This document shows, piece after piece, positions 33,354-42,237 of a DNA stretch of 64,000 nucleotides. Source of the stretch: Calditrichia bacterium (GTDB taxonomy: Bacteria > Calditrichota > Calditrichia > RBG-13-44-9 > J075); the NCBI GenBank assembly GCA_028284905.1, contig JANQQU010000033.1, positions 124,001 through 188,000 on the forward strand, read 5' to 3'. The notes beneath the pieces were generated by a model. It was not told the origin of the DNA. It was given only the letters and a program-made list of their open reading frames with translations, and did not search any database. The translations under genes were made by a program, and so were the position numbers. Position 1 is the stretch's first letter. Each line of letters starts with the position of its first letter.

Positions 33354-35156
33354 ATGGATAACCGAAACCAATACCGGGCATCTCTTTTCAATTTTTCCGG
33401 AACGATGCTAATAGTACTACTAATAATTGCACCGGGACTGCTTGCACAGAATTTCACCCGGATTACCAACGGCGCTGTGGTAAGCGATGGTGGACACTCG
33501 ATTGGCTGCAGCTGGGCCGATTATGACAATGACGGCGATCTCGATCTTTACGTCACCAACGGCATCGTGAATGGACAGGAAGCGAATTTTCTCTACAAAA
33601 ACCAGGGGGATGGCACATTCGTTCGGGACACAACTTCCGCATTGGTCAGCGATCGCCAGTTTTCCGAAAGCAGCAGTTGGGGCGATTACGATAATGATGG
33701 CTGGATCGATGTTTTCGTTGGGAATTCTCATTGGGGCGGCACATCTTTTCTCGATTTTCTCTTTCAGAATCAATCCAATGGTACTTTTCAGAAGATTACC
33801 GACGGTACGATCGTCAATACTGCGATCGACTCCCGGAGTATCGCCTGGGCCGATTATGACAACGATGGTTATATCGATATGTTTATCGCAAATGAAGCCG
33901 GTTTGAATTATCTCTACAAAAATGATAACGGCACTGGCTTTACCCGCATCACCGGTGGCACTATTACCAGCGGTATTCGCGCTTCCGCCGGATGTGCCTG
34001 GGCCGATTATGATCACGACGGCGACCTCGACCTTTTTGTCGCGAACATGAGCAATCAGAATAATCAATTGTATCGCAATGAAGGGGATGGCACTTTCACC
34101 AGCATCACCAGTGGGTCAATCGTTAGTGACGGCGGTAATTCGATCGGGTGTAGCTGGGGGGATTATAACAACGATGGCTACCCGGATCTCTTTGTGGCAA
34201 ACTTCAACAATCAGAATAATTTTCTTTATGAGAATAATGGCGACGGCACTTTTAGCAAGATAAGCAGCGGCGCAATAGTCTCAGACGGTGGCAATAGCTT
34301 TGGCAGTGCCTGGGGAGATTATGACAATGATGGCGACCTCGACCTTTACGTCACCAACCTGAGTAATCAGAACAACTTCCTTTATGAAAACAACGGGGAC
34401 GGCTCATTCAATAAAATAACTGCCGGACCGCTGGTAAGCAGCGCGGGAAATTCCGAGGGCTGCGCCTGGGCCGATTATGACCATGATGGCGACCTCGATA
34501 TCTATGTTGTCAACTTCGATGGCCAGAACAATCAATTATTCAACAATGATGGCAATAACAATCATTGGCTGAATGTACGCTGCGTTGGTACAACCTCGAA
34601 CAAATCCGCTATTGGGGCACGCGTTTCAGTAAAGACCAGCGCAGGATGGCAGATGCGAACAATCTCCGGACAAACCGGCTATCAAAGCCAAAACAGCCTG
34701 CGGGCGGCATTTGGTTTAAGCAACGCACAGACAGTTGATACCTTGCGGGTGGAGTGGCCTTCCGGGCAAGTTGATACCTTCAGCGGTGTTGGGGTTGATC
34801 AACGAATTACCGTTACAGAAAATGGCGGCATTACCGGCCTGGGACTAAATGATACCCAGCCGATGAATTTTCAATTAAAACAAAATTACCCCAACCCGTT
34901 TAATCCCACGACAACGATCGAATACGCCCTGGCACAAACCTCCTGGGTTACCCTGGATGTCTATGATTTATTGGGGCAAAAAGTAAGAAGTCTGGTAAAT
35001 GAGGGACAAAACGCCGGGCAGCAAGCGGCCATTTGGGATGGCCGCAATAGCAAGGGACAAGCGGTTGCTTCCGGCATGTATATTTACCGTCTGACCGCCG
35101 TGCCCACCGCAGCAGCAACATTTACCGGGTTCGGCAAGATGGTTTTGCTACGGTAA
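33354..35156 (+). CDS. Type IX-secreted FG-GAP/ASPIC-UnbV repeat protein
   Basis: 600 residues from the ATG at 33354 (GGAGG upstream; an in-frame ATG at 33336 lacks one). After a signal helix ending near GLLAQ come seven FG-GAP/VCBS-like repeats of about 58 residues, each with a calcium-binding WADYDNDGDLDLYV-type core and an LYxNNGDGTF-type ending, predicting a seven-bladed propeller. An ASPIC/UnbV domain (about 410-490; SAIGARVSVKT, GLSNAQTVDTLRVEWPSG) follows, then the C-terminal sorting domain starting QNYPNPFNPTTTIEY. It should be exported to the surface by the type IX system, probably as an adhesion or matrix protein. Its last 9 bases overlap the convergent gene. Confidence 0.93.
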   Translation: MDNRNQYRASLFNFSGTMLIVLLIIAPGLLAQNFTRITNGAVVSDGGHSIGCSWADYDNDGDLDLYVTNGIVNGQEANFLYKNQGDGTFVRDTTSALVSDRQFSESSSWGDYDNDGWIDVFVGNSHWGGTSFLDFLFQNQSNGTFQKITDGTIVNTAIDSRSIAWADYDNDGYIDMFIANEAGLNYLYKNDNGTGFTRITGGTITSGIRASAGCAWADYDHDGDLDLFVANMSNQNNQLYRNEGDGTFTSITSGSIVSDGGNSIGCSWGDYNNDGYPDLFVANFNNQNNFLYENNGDGTFSKISSGAIVSDGGNSFGSAWGDYDNDGDLDLYVTNLSNQNNFLYENNGDGSFNKITAGPLVSSAGNSEGCAWADYDHDGDLDIYVVNFDGQNNQLFNNDGNNNHWLNVRCVGTTSNKSAIGARVSVKTSAGWQMRTISGQTGYQSQNSLRAAFGLSNAQTVDTLRVEWPSGQVDTFSGVGVDQRITVTENGGITGLGLNDTQPMNFQLKQNYPNPFNPTTTIEYALAQTSWVTLDVYDLLGQKVRSLVNEGQNAGQQAAIWDGRNSKGQAVASGMYIYRLTAVPTAAATFTGFGKMVLLR

Positions 35157-36101
35157 AACGTTATATACATTTACAACAGCGGTCTTTCCTAATAAGGCAA
35201 GATCCAGCACACCCGGTTCGTTATTGATAATTTTCTTGAATAATCCGGCCAATGCGGCACTGCGACGCTCGATGTAAAATCGGTGCCAGGCAGTCGCCGC
35301 ATCGGTTATAATATAATTGGCATTATTCGCCAGCGGTTCCCGGCGACCGTCCGGGTGAACCAATGTCAGTCCCAGGCGGGCTTTTCCCAGCAATCGTTTT
35401 ACCGGCTTCAAGACAAAGTCCTGACTATTAATCATTACGTAAGTGCTGCCAGCAAAATCGATATCGCTCACCCAATCGGCATGGCCCTGCAAATCAACCT
35501 CCGGTGCTGCCATGATGATTGTCGAAAATAAATCCACGCTTAATCCGCCTTCATATACTGCCAGGCTTCCTTTTAGCACTTCATTGCCCATACTATGGCA
35601 AAGCAGCACCCGATTGATACCATCGAGGCGTTCAGCATTATTCCGCCAATATTCATCCAGTGCAAAATAAAAATCTTTCAATGCTTTTCCGGACTCAATC
35701 GCATTGGCGCGGGGAATTGTCCTGAGGTTAATCCAGGAAGGCCAATGGATCATCACTACCCGAGCGTCATACTCATTTTCAATTTTCTTCAGCGTGTTTT
35801 CATCGAAGGCCTTTTCCGGATAGTCTCCCATGCCATGTACGAAAAACACCAGGTTTTTCTTTGGAGATGGGGTATCCAGAATTTTGTCTAAGACCCGGTT
35901 TAATTCACTAAATTGATATTCCTCTTCCGAGGTTACTACAAAACGAAAGCGGGAATCATCCAACGTTTTCGTTGTTTCCTGGGTAGTTAAGACGTGGTCG
36001 GCAATAAAATCAGGCGTTATAAGCAAACGAAAAGCACCAACGATACCGCCTATTAAGAGAAGTAGAATAAACGCTAATTTCAACCATTTTTTCTGTCGCA
36101 T
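35148..36101 (-). CDS. Membrane-anchored alpha/beta-hydrolase (DUF900-like)
   Basis: 317 residues. One N-terminal anchor helix (7-26), then an alpha/beta-hydrolase domain: oxyanion segment LVFFVHGMGD (84-93) and nucleophile elbow LLCHSMGNEV with Ser170 (C-H-S-M-G). Later IIMAAPEVD matches the acid turn seen in DUF900-type esterases. A late His (AWHRFY) could complete the triad. It is probably an esterase or lipase acting at the outer face of the inner membrane; the substrate is unknown. Its stop codon lies within the end of the convergent FG-GAP gene. Confidence 0.85.
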   Translation of the reverse strand: MRQKKWLKLAFILLLLIGGIVGAFRLLITPDFIADHVLTTQETTKTLDDSRFRFVVTSEEEYQFSELNRVLDKILDTPSPKKNLVFFVHGMGDYPEKAFDENTLKKIENEYDARVVMIHWPSWINLRTIPRANAIESGKALKDFYFALDEYWRNNAERLDGINRVLLCHSMGNEVLKGSLAVYEGGLSVDLFSTIIMAAPEVDLQGHADWVSDIDFAGSTYVMINSQDFVLKPVKRLLGKARLGLTLVHPDGRREPLANNANYIITDAATAWHRFYIERRSAALAGLFKKIINNEPGVLDLALLGKTAVVNVYNVLP

Positions 36102-36848
36102 TTTTTGCTCCCTTTTTCATACATATGAAAATGCAGAAAAAGTATCCAAATGTAAAGTAGTCACTTTTAAATTGTATAGTTCTTATTTTTAGACTATTTA
36201 ATAAAAACAAGATGTTAAACTATACTGCATTTTTGAAAGATTGTTGCCGGAAGCGATTAAATATATTCGCGGCGGATAATGTGACTGATAATTTCGTACC
36301 GCCAGTTACAGCGAGAAAAGCTGCCACATACGATAAACCGGCAAGTTTTCGGTGCAACGGTTCATTATCATTGGCGTATTTTCAAAAAAGGACGCTTGAT
36401 TCCTAAGAGAGTTCACAACATGCATTTGGAGAAGCGGCAAACAGCTCATTATCAGAAAAATACTGCGAGGAAAGAGAGATCATTTTTCGGTAGTGTTAAA
36501 GATGTAATGCTATTTGCCCTCGTCATTGCGAGGCGCTTTTTGCCGAAGCAATCTTTAAAGTGCATGCAACTATGAGATCGCTTCGGCAAAAAACGCCTCG
36601 CGATGACAGCTCGTAGCATTGCTTCTTTAACACCACTCATTTTGTAAATGGGAATAAGCACTCTATGCAAATATCAGTATTTGTTTTTTTAGCGTTATTT
36701 GCATATTCTCCTTAGATTTCCTAATAAGTTGTTTTTTTATTATAATATAGCGTCATTACCTGCAAACGAAGGCTGCCTGTTTTTCTTCCGACAGTTGGAC
36801 AACATTCACCCTCAGCAAATCATCAGGTAATTAAGGAAGCACAGAAGT
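36102..36848. other. Long intergenic region (747 bases) carrying a large palindrome
   Basis: The region separates divergent genes. Apart from the palindrome at 36493-36634 and AT-rich promoter-like stretches just upstream of each flanking gene, I see no gene. A 64-codon frame at 36212-36406 lacks recognisable features. Confidence 0.6.
36493..36634. repeat. Large inverted repeat (about 140 bases), REP/MITE-like
   Basis: Outer arms GTGTTAAAGATGTAATGCTA (from 36493) and the complement of TAGCATTGCTTCTTTAACAC (ends 36633) enclose inner arms CGTCATTGCGAGGCGCTTTT/TGCCGAAGC (36521-36549) and GCTTCGGCAAAAAACGCCTC/GCGATGACA (36580-36608). The pairing is nearly complete, leaving a 30-base loop. The inner CGTCATTGCGAGG/CCTCGCGATGAC core resembles widespread bacterial palindromes. 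A fragment lies at 20965-20997. Confidence 0.8.
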
Positions 36849-39041
36849 ATGGATATGGAACTCTCTTACCTACGCCTTTCAACGATTGTCCTTTCTATCT
36901 TTGGCGGTGTACTGCTTTCTGTCCTGGCAAGACACATGCGCATACCGGCGATTGCCCCACTCTTGGTAGGGGGTGTTTTGCTTGGCCCGGAAGTTTTTGG
37001 TGTTATTGATACCGGATCGCTTGGGGAAGGGCTACGCCTGATCATCTCTCTGAGCGTGGCAACAATTCTCTTTGAGGGTGGCCTGACTCTGGAGTTTAAA
37101 GGCATCAAAAAAGTAGGTGGTGTTATTCTTAGAATGCTCACACTCGGTGTACTCGTTACCTGGCTGGGCACTGCCTTTTTTACCTATTACCTTTTCGATG
37201 TTTCCATATCAATGGCCTTATTAGCCGGCAGCTTAATCATCGTCACCGGTCCAACGGTGATAACCCCACTGCTCAATCGTGTTAAAGTGAAAGAAAATCT
37301 GCATCATATTCTCCATTGGGAAGGGGTATTGATTGACCCAATCGGCGTATTTATTGCGATTCTATGTTTTGAATGGTATAGCGTTAGTAGTTCTCCCCTG
37401 GAGCCGCTCACTCATTTTGGTTTACGGGTACTTGTTGGGGTTGTAGTCGGATTAATGGGAGGCTTCGGCACATACTGGCTTTTAAAGAAAGATTGGATTC
37501 CGGAACAACAGGCGAATATTTTTGTGCTCGCAATGGCGTTGTTTCTCTTTGGAATTTCGGACTTTTTCGTGCACGAATCTGGCATTCTGACCGTCGTTGT
37601 CGCCGGATTTTCCCTGGGTTGGAAAAAACCGATGCAGCTCCGCCATATTCAAAAATTTAAGTCGGAGTTGACGGAGATGGCAATTGCGATCCTCTTCGTA
37701 CTGCTCTCTGCAAATTTACAGTTGGAAAATTTCCTGAAACTGGGCGTTGTTGGCGTTATCCTGATTGCCCTGGTCATGTTTGTCATTCGACCATTAAATG
37801 TTGCTGTTTCTACTTTTGGCAGCACACTATCCCTGCGGGAGAAGCTATTTCTCTCCTGGATAGCGCCACGGGGCGTCGTTTCCGGCTCTATGGCTTCATT
37901 ATTCGCAATTCAGCTATCCCGCAGTGGCAGTTCAACCGCCGCTTTTCTGGAAGCCTTTACATTTAGCATTATTGGCATTACGGTTTTATTTCAGGGTTTA
38001 TTTTCCGGCGGCGTTGCCCGTGTACTAAAAGTGAAGGCTGCACCGAAGCAAGGCTGGCTGATAGTTGGTGCTCACTATTTTTCCCGCAAAGTTGCGAAAT
38101 TCATTCAGCTGTCGATTGGCAGCAAATGTGTTTTGATCGATTCCAATGACGACGCCGTCCGGGAAGCGCAGAAGGAAGGATTTACGGCAATACAAGGAAA
38201 TGCAACCGCTATCGAGACGATTCCCGATGATATTTTCACCGCTACCGGCAATATATTAGCGCTTACCGATAACCGTGCACTGAATCAGCTGATATGCGAA
38301 AAGTGGTCCGAACATCTTAGCCGGGACCATCTCTACCGATGGTCTTCCAAACCTGACGAAGAAGAAAATAGCCGGGCGATGGGCACGATCGTTTGGCAAA
38401 ACCTACCAAATCCATCCCGAATAGCCTATGATCTCCGCAATAAGGAAGCGACCCTGATACGAACCAAAACGGATCGCGCTGTCAGCAAAATTCTCCCCGG
38501 AACAGTCCCGCTTATTGCTCAGCAAAATGGTTTCACCGCGCTGGATAATTTCAACTGGAATAGTGAAGGTGAAGCATTGCTTTATCAGCAGCTGTCTTCA
38601 AACCTACCGTTCTATGTGCATTTGGATCACATCATCGATATGAAAACAGACAGTATCGATACATTGCTGGAAACTGCTCTGGAGCAAGCTTGTAAAATTC
38701 ATCCGGAAATTCCCTATGAAGATACCTTCAACACACTTCAAACCCGGGAAAAGAACTTTCCGACGCTGTTGGGCAACGGCGTATCGGTACCGCACGCCCA
38801 CTGTACAACTTTAAAAGAACCGGTCTGCCTGATCGTGAGGAATCCACAGGGCATAATCATGAACGGGGATCATGAACCATCCCGGTTATTTTTTGTTACC
38901 CTGAGCCCGGCGGCTGATCCGGAACTGCATTTAATTTTACTGGCAGATATTGCGAAAATCGCTTCTGATGAAGAATTAATTGCGCGTCTCTTTAAAACGC
39001 CCGAGGCTGAGAGAGTGATCGACTTGTTACGGGAAGTTTAA
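36849..39041 (+). CDS. Na+/H+ antiporter (CPA family) fused to RCK/TrkA-N and PTS-EIIA domains
   Basis: 730 residues, three parts. Residues about 5-400 form a twelve-helix CPA antiporter: IPAIAPLLVGGVLLGPEVFG, ATILFEGGLTLEFKG and VLIDPIGVFIAIL, with the Asp of the transport site in LIDP. Residues about 405-520 form a TrkA-N/RCK Rossmann domain (GWLIVGAHYFSRKVAKFI; CVLIDSNDDAVREAQKEGF; LALTDN), a nucleotide-sensing gate. Residues about 600-728 form a type-2 PTS EIIA-like domain with active-site His649 in GNGVSVPHAHC and ADPELHLILLADIAKI. Transport could thus respond to cytosolic nucleotides and to PTS phosphorylation state (inference). ATGs at 36849 and 36855 are both possible. Confidence 0.93.
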   Translation: MDMELSYLRLSTIVLSIFGGVLLSVLARHMRIPAIAPLLVGGVLLGPEVFGVIDTGSLGEGLRLIISLSVATILFEGGLTLEFKGIKKVGGVILRMLTLGVLVTWLGTAFFTYYLFDVSISMALLAGSLIIVTGPTVITPLLNRVKVKENLHHILHWEGVLIDPIGVFIAILCFEWYSVSSSPLEPLTHFGLRVLVGVVVGLMGGFGTYWLLKKDWIPEQQANIFVLAMALFLFGISDFFVHESGILTVVVAGFSLGWKKPMQLRHIQKFKSELTEMAIAILFVLLSANLQLENFLKLGVVGVILIALVMFVIRPLNVAVSTFGSTLSLREKLFLSWIAPRGVVSGSMASLFAIQLSRSGSSTAAFLEAFTFSIIGITVLFQGLFSGGVARVLKVKAAPKQGWLIVGAHYFSRKVAKFIQLSIGSKCVLIDSNDDAVREAQKEGFTAIQGNATAIETIPDDIFTATGNILALTDNRALNQLICEKWSEHLSRDHLYRWSSKPDEEENSRAMGTIVWQNLPNPSRIAYDLRNKEATLIRTKTDRAVSKILPGTVPLIAQQNGFTALDNFNWNSEGEALLYQQLSSNLPFYVHLDHIIDMKTDSIDTLLETALEQACKIHPEIPYEDTFNTLQTREKNFPTLLGNGVSVPHAHCTTLKEPVCLIVRNPQGIIMNGDHEPSRLFFVTLSPAADPELHLILLADIAKIASDEELIARLFKTPEAERVIDLLREV

Positions 39042-39051
39042 CAGAGAAGTA

Positions 39052-39077
39052 GGTTTTCTCGATTATTGAGAAAATCC
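39052..39077 (+). terminator. Weak hairpin after the antiporter gene
   Basis: GGTTTTCTC (39052-39060) and GAGAAAATCC (39068-39077) pair around a seven-base loop. There is no T-run, so termination is uncertain. Confidence 0.35.
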
Positions 39078-39243
39078 GCATTGCTTTAAAAAATAGATTC
39101 GTTTATCTTTGCGGCATATCTTGAACCGGACTGGATTTTTTTGTATTATGACGTTCGGGGATTTACAAATTTTCTGAATATTTATCTAATGACAGCGACT
39201 TGCCGCCTTAACCGGTCCTCTTATCGGATGGCCAGGCGACGAA

Positions 39244-41424
39244 ATGGATCGGACACTTATGACTATAGCCAGTAATGCAGCTCTCCGTCATTTCCTGATT
39301 GCGATCGCATTCATTGGCTGTTTTTTTTCCGAAACCGCACTAAGTCAAACAATAGACCTTGCCTTAACTGATACCCTTCGCATTATTAAGCCTCAATCCC
39401 AGACGGAGCAAAATTTTTCCGGCGACCGGCAATATGATGTCGTCAGTAATCGCCTGGTGCGCCCCTTACGGGTACGCGTCATTAAACAAGATGGCGAACC
39501 GGTAGAAAATATTCCGGTATATTTTGAACTAATTTCCCATCCGCAAAAAGCGAAATCCTTTGCCCTTGAAGATCCGGTTGCTTATACCGATGATACCGGA
39601 TTTGCAGAGACCTATTTCACGCTTGGCTCCGCTCCGGGAGAGTACCAAATTACTGCCCGGATCAATGCCGGACAACGTGGGTCCGATCTGATTGTCTTCA
39701 ATACATTTGCCCGGAAAGCAAACTGGATTCTGATGCTTATTATCGGTCTGGCCGGTGGGTTGGGTATGTTTCTCTACGGCATGAAACTAATGAGCGACGG
39801 CATGAAAAAGAGTGCCGGCGACCGCCTCCGTTCTATTTTGAGCCGATTGACCCATAATCGTTTTATCGCCCTTGCTGTCGGCGCTTTCGTAACAATGGTC
39901 ATTCAAAGCAGTAGTGCGACGACGGTGATGCTGATTAGCTTCGTCCAGGCGCAATTGATGAGCTTTACCCAATCTCTCGGGATCATCCTTGGCGCGAACA
40001 TCGGGACGACATTTACCGCACAAATTATCGCTTTCAAACTGACCGACTATGCTCTCCTGATGGTTGCTGTTGGCATCGCACTAATGTTCCTCAGTAAGAG
40101 GGAAAAAACGGCCACGATGGGAGAAACCCTGCTCGGGTTTGGTTTACTCTTTTATGGCATGCAAATAATGTCCACTGCGATGTATCCCTTGCGCACCTAC
40201 GATCCCTTTATCGAATTACTTATTAAACTGGAAAATCCCATTTGGGGGCTTTTGGTCGGAACAATTTTCACTGCACTGATTCAAAGCAGCAGTGCTTTTA
40301 CCGGAATTCTCATCGTTCTTGCTATCCAGGGTTTATTGACATTGGAAGCGGGCATACCACTCATATTCGGTGCCAATATTGGTACCTGTGTTACTGCCGG
40401 TCTGGCCAGTTTGAATGCCAGTCGGGAGGCAAAACGCGTAGCGATTGCCCATACCGCTTTTCAAATTGCCGGCGTTATTCTTTTCATTCTCTGGATTCCT
40501 TCCTTTGTGGAATTGATTCGCTGGATATCCCCAAAAGGCAGTGCAGGCCTCACCGGCACTGCACATCTTGCCGCCGTCGTTCCGCGGCAAATTGCGAATG
40601 CACATACTATTTTTAATATTGCCACAGCATTGATCGTCCTGCCGTTCTTGAAACTGACAGCAGATGTCATTCTTCGCATACTGCCGGAACAAGCGGTTGT
40701 CGAAAATGAGCCTTACCAGGCCAGGTTTCTGGACCTCTCCCTGCTAACTACGCCAGCCCTGGCACTTAGTATGGCACGGGCAGAAGTTTTACGAATGGGA
40801 GATATGTCCCGCACAATGGTGAAAAAAATTATCGATCCTTTTATGGAACGAGATCGGGAAGCCCTCGATGAAATAGAGATTATTGAAGAAGAGGTAAATT
40901 ACCTGGAAGGCAAGATAAACGACTACCTGACGCGCATCAGTCAGCAAAGTATTCCTGAAGATCAGGTCGGTGAAGTCTTTCAGATGATGTATACTGTTAC
41001 CGAATTTGAACAAATTGCTGATATTGTCACCAAGCAACTCTGGCCGCGTGCGCTGGAATGGCTGGGAGGCAATCATCAGTTTTCCGAGCAAGGTAAGGAA
41101 GAGATATTAATCTACCACGTTAGCGCCCTAAAACAGATCAGCCGGGCAATAGATACTTTCCAAAATGCTGATTTGAAGAAGGCAAAGCGTATGAAAGTCA
41201 AATTCAAAAAGTACCGTTCGATGGGCGACGATTACATGCGCACACATTATGAGCGTCTTCGGGAAGCGGTGCCGGAAACCCAGGCATCAACAGAATACCA
41301 CATTGATCTTCTCGAGCAATTCCGCCGGATCAACGGGCACTCTACTAACATTGCCAGAATTCTCATTGAATGGTCTGGTGAAGTAAAAAATATAGACAGC
41401 AAGGATAGTAAAAAGCCTAAGTAA
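39244..41424 (+). CDS. Na+/Pi cotransporter (NptA-type) with N-terminal Ig-like domain and PhoU-like tail
   Basis: 726 residues. A signal helix (about 14-36) is followed by an exported Ig-like beta-domain (about 65-160; RPLRVRVIKQDGEPVENIPVYFEL). The transporter core (about 160-475) has the paired QSSSATT and QSSSAFT motifs with LGANIGTTFTAQ and FGANIGTCVTAG, the hallmarks of NptA/PF02690. The C-terminal 220 residues form PhoU-like helical repeats (EIEIIEEEVNYLEGKINDYL). It would import phosphate with Na+, with the PhoU-like region regulating it. The Ig-like front end is unusual for the family. The gene sits between the antiporter and a SixA-type phosphatase. Confidence 0.93.
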   Translation: MDRTLMTIASNAALRHFLIAIAFIGCFFSETALSQTIDLALTDTLRIIKPQSQTEQNFSGDRQYDVVSNRLVRPLRVRVIKQDGEPVENIPVYFELISHPQKAKSFALEDPVAYTDDTGFAETYFTLGSAPGEYQITARINAGQRGSDLIVFNTFARKANWILMLIIGLAGGLGMFLYGMKLMSDGMKKSAGDRLRSILSRLTHNRFIALAVGAFVTMVIQSSSATTVMLISFVQAQLMSFTQSLGIILGANIGTTFTAQIIAFKLTDYALLMVAVGIALMFLSKREKTATMGETLLGFGLLFYGMQIMSTAMYPLRTYDPFIELLIKLENPIWGLLVGTIFTALIQSSSAFTGILIVLAIQGLLTLEAGIPLIFGANIGTCVTAGLASLNASREAKRVAIAHTAFQIAGVILFILWIPSFVELIRWISPKGSAGLTGTAHLAAVVPRQIANAHTIFNIATALIVLPFLKLTADVILRILPEQAVVENEPYQARFLDLSLLTTPALALSMARAEVLRMGDMSRTMVKKIIDPFMERDREALDEIEIIEEEVNYLEGKINDYLTRISQQSIPEDQVGEVFQMMYTVTEFEQIADIVTKQLWPRALEWLGGNHQFSEQGKEEILIYHVSALKQISRAIDTFQNADLKKAKRMKVKFKKYRSMGDDYMRTHYERLREAVPETQASTEYHIDLLEQFRRINGHSTNIARILIEWSGEVKNIDSKDSKKPK

Positions 41425-41447
41425 ACATTTATAACAGTGAGGTTATT

Positions 41448-42167
41448 ATGAAAACATTGTATCTGGTACGCCACTCCAATGCAGCACCTTTAAAAGAAAA
41501 GACTGATGATTTTACCCGTAAACTGACTAAAAAAGGCAAGCAAAGCGCAAAAAAGATGGCCCATCAATTTGCCGCCACTGATCCATCCGTGGATTTGATT
41601 ATTTCCAGCCCTGCGAATCGTGCATTGGAAACCGCCCGCATATACGCCAAAGCACTTGGATATGATGACAGCGATATCCTTCTATATGAACACATCTACG
41701 AGCAGGAAGGCGGTGCGGAATCGCTGTTGAAGCTTGTCCATGCTATCGACAACAGCCGGGGATCGGCAATGATTGTTGGCCATGAGCCGCTTCTTTCCAC
41801 TTTCGCGACCTTTCTGCGCCGGACATTTACAGAAGAGCTTCCGGAAAACAGCGTTGTTCATTTCGATTTCAATAATCGCACCTGGGATAAAATATCCAAA
41901 GGGCGCGGCGTGGTTAAGTCTTTCGAATTTCCTGATAAAGAAGCGGTTCTCCGGCAACGATTTATTACAGGCCTGGAAACCAGCATAGCAGACGGCATCC
42001 GGGAGCAACTCGCTGCACATGACCCGGAAAGCGCCGGCCGGGTGGAAGAAAGCGTGCAAAAAAGTGTGAAGAAGCTGGTAAAAGCTTTCCTGAAAAAGCC
42101 GGTAGAAAAGAAAAAGAAGAAAAGGTCTGGAAAAGACAAAGGTAAAGCTAAAGGTAAAAAAGGTTAA
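41448..42167 (+). CDS. SixA-type phosphohistidine phosphatase with Lys-rich tail
   Basis: 239 residues. The histidine-phosphatase core is at 1-150: catalytic YLVRHSNA (Arg8, His9), SSPANRALETA (Arg58) and VGHEP (His112). The RHS and short length of the core match SixA rather than phosphoglycerate mutase. SixA in E. coli removes phosphate from a PTS phosphocarrier histidine. The extra 90 residues are helical and end in a poly-Lys stretch (KKPVEKKKKKRSGKDK), possibly for binding nucleic acid, polyphosphate or membranes. GAGG precedes the ATG at 41448, 23 bases after the phosphate transporter gene, so the two are probably co-transcribed. Confidence 0.9.
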   Translation: MKTLYLVRHSNAAPLKEKTDDFTRKLTKKGKQSAKKMAHQFAATDPSVDLIISSPANRALETARIYAKALGYDDSDILLYEHIYEQEGGAESLLKLVHAIDNSRGSAMIVGHEPLLSTFATFLRRTFTEELPENSVVHFDFNNRTWDKISKGRGVVKSFEFPDKEAVLRQRFITGLETSIADGIREQLAAHDPESAGRVEESVQKSVKKLVKAFLKKPVEKKKKKRSGKDKGKAKGKKG

Positions 42168-42237
42168 CCCCGGCAGGGTATGTAAGTGTTCATTGACATT
42201 ATTGCCTTGCTCTAACTCTATTACGCGGAGTCCTGAA

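Noticed and set aside
33420-34067. 215-codon minus-strand frame within the FG-GAP gene
   Set aside because: Shadow of the repeated propeller coding sequence; I/V-rich with no real domain.
36212-36406. 64-codon frame in the long intergenic region
   Set aside because: No family resemblance or start signal; sits next to repeats.
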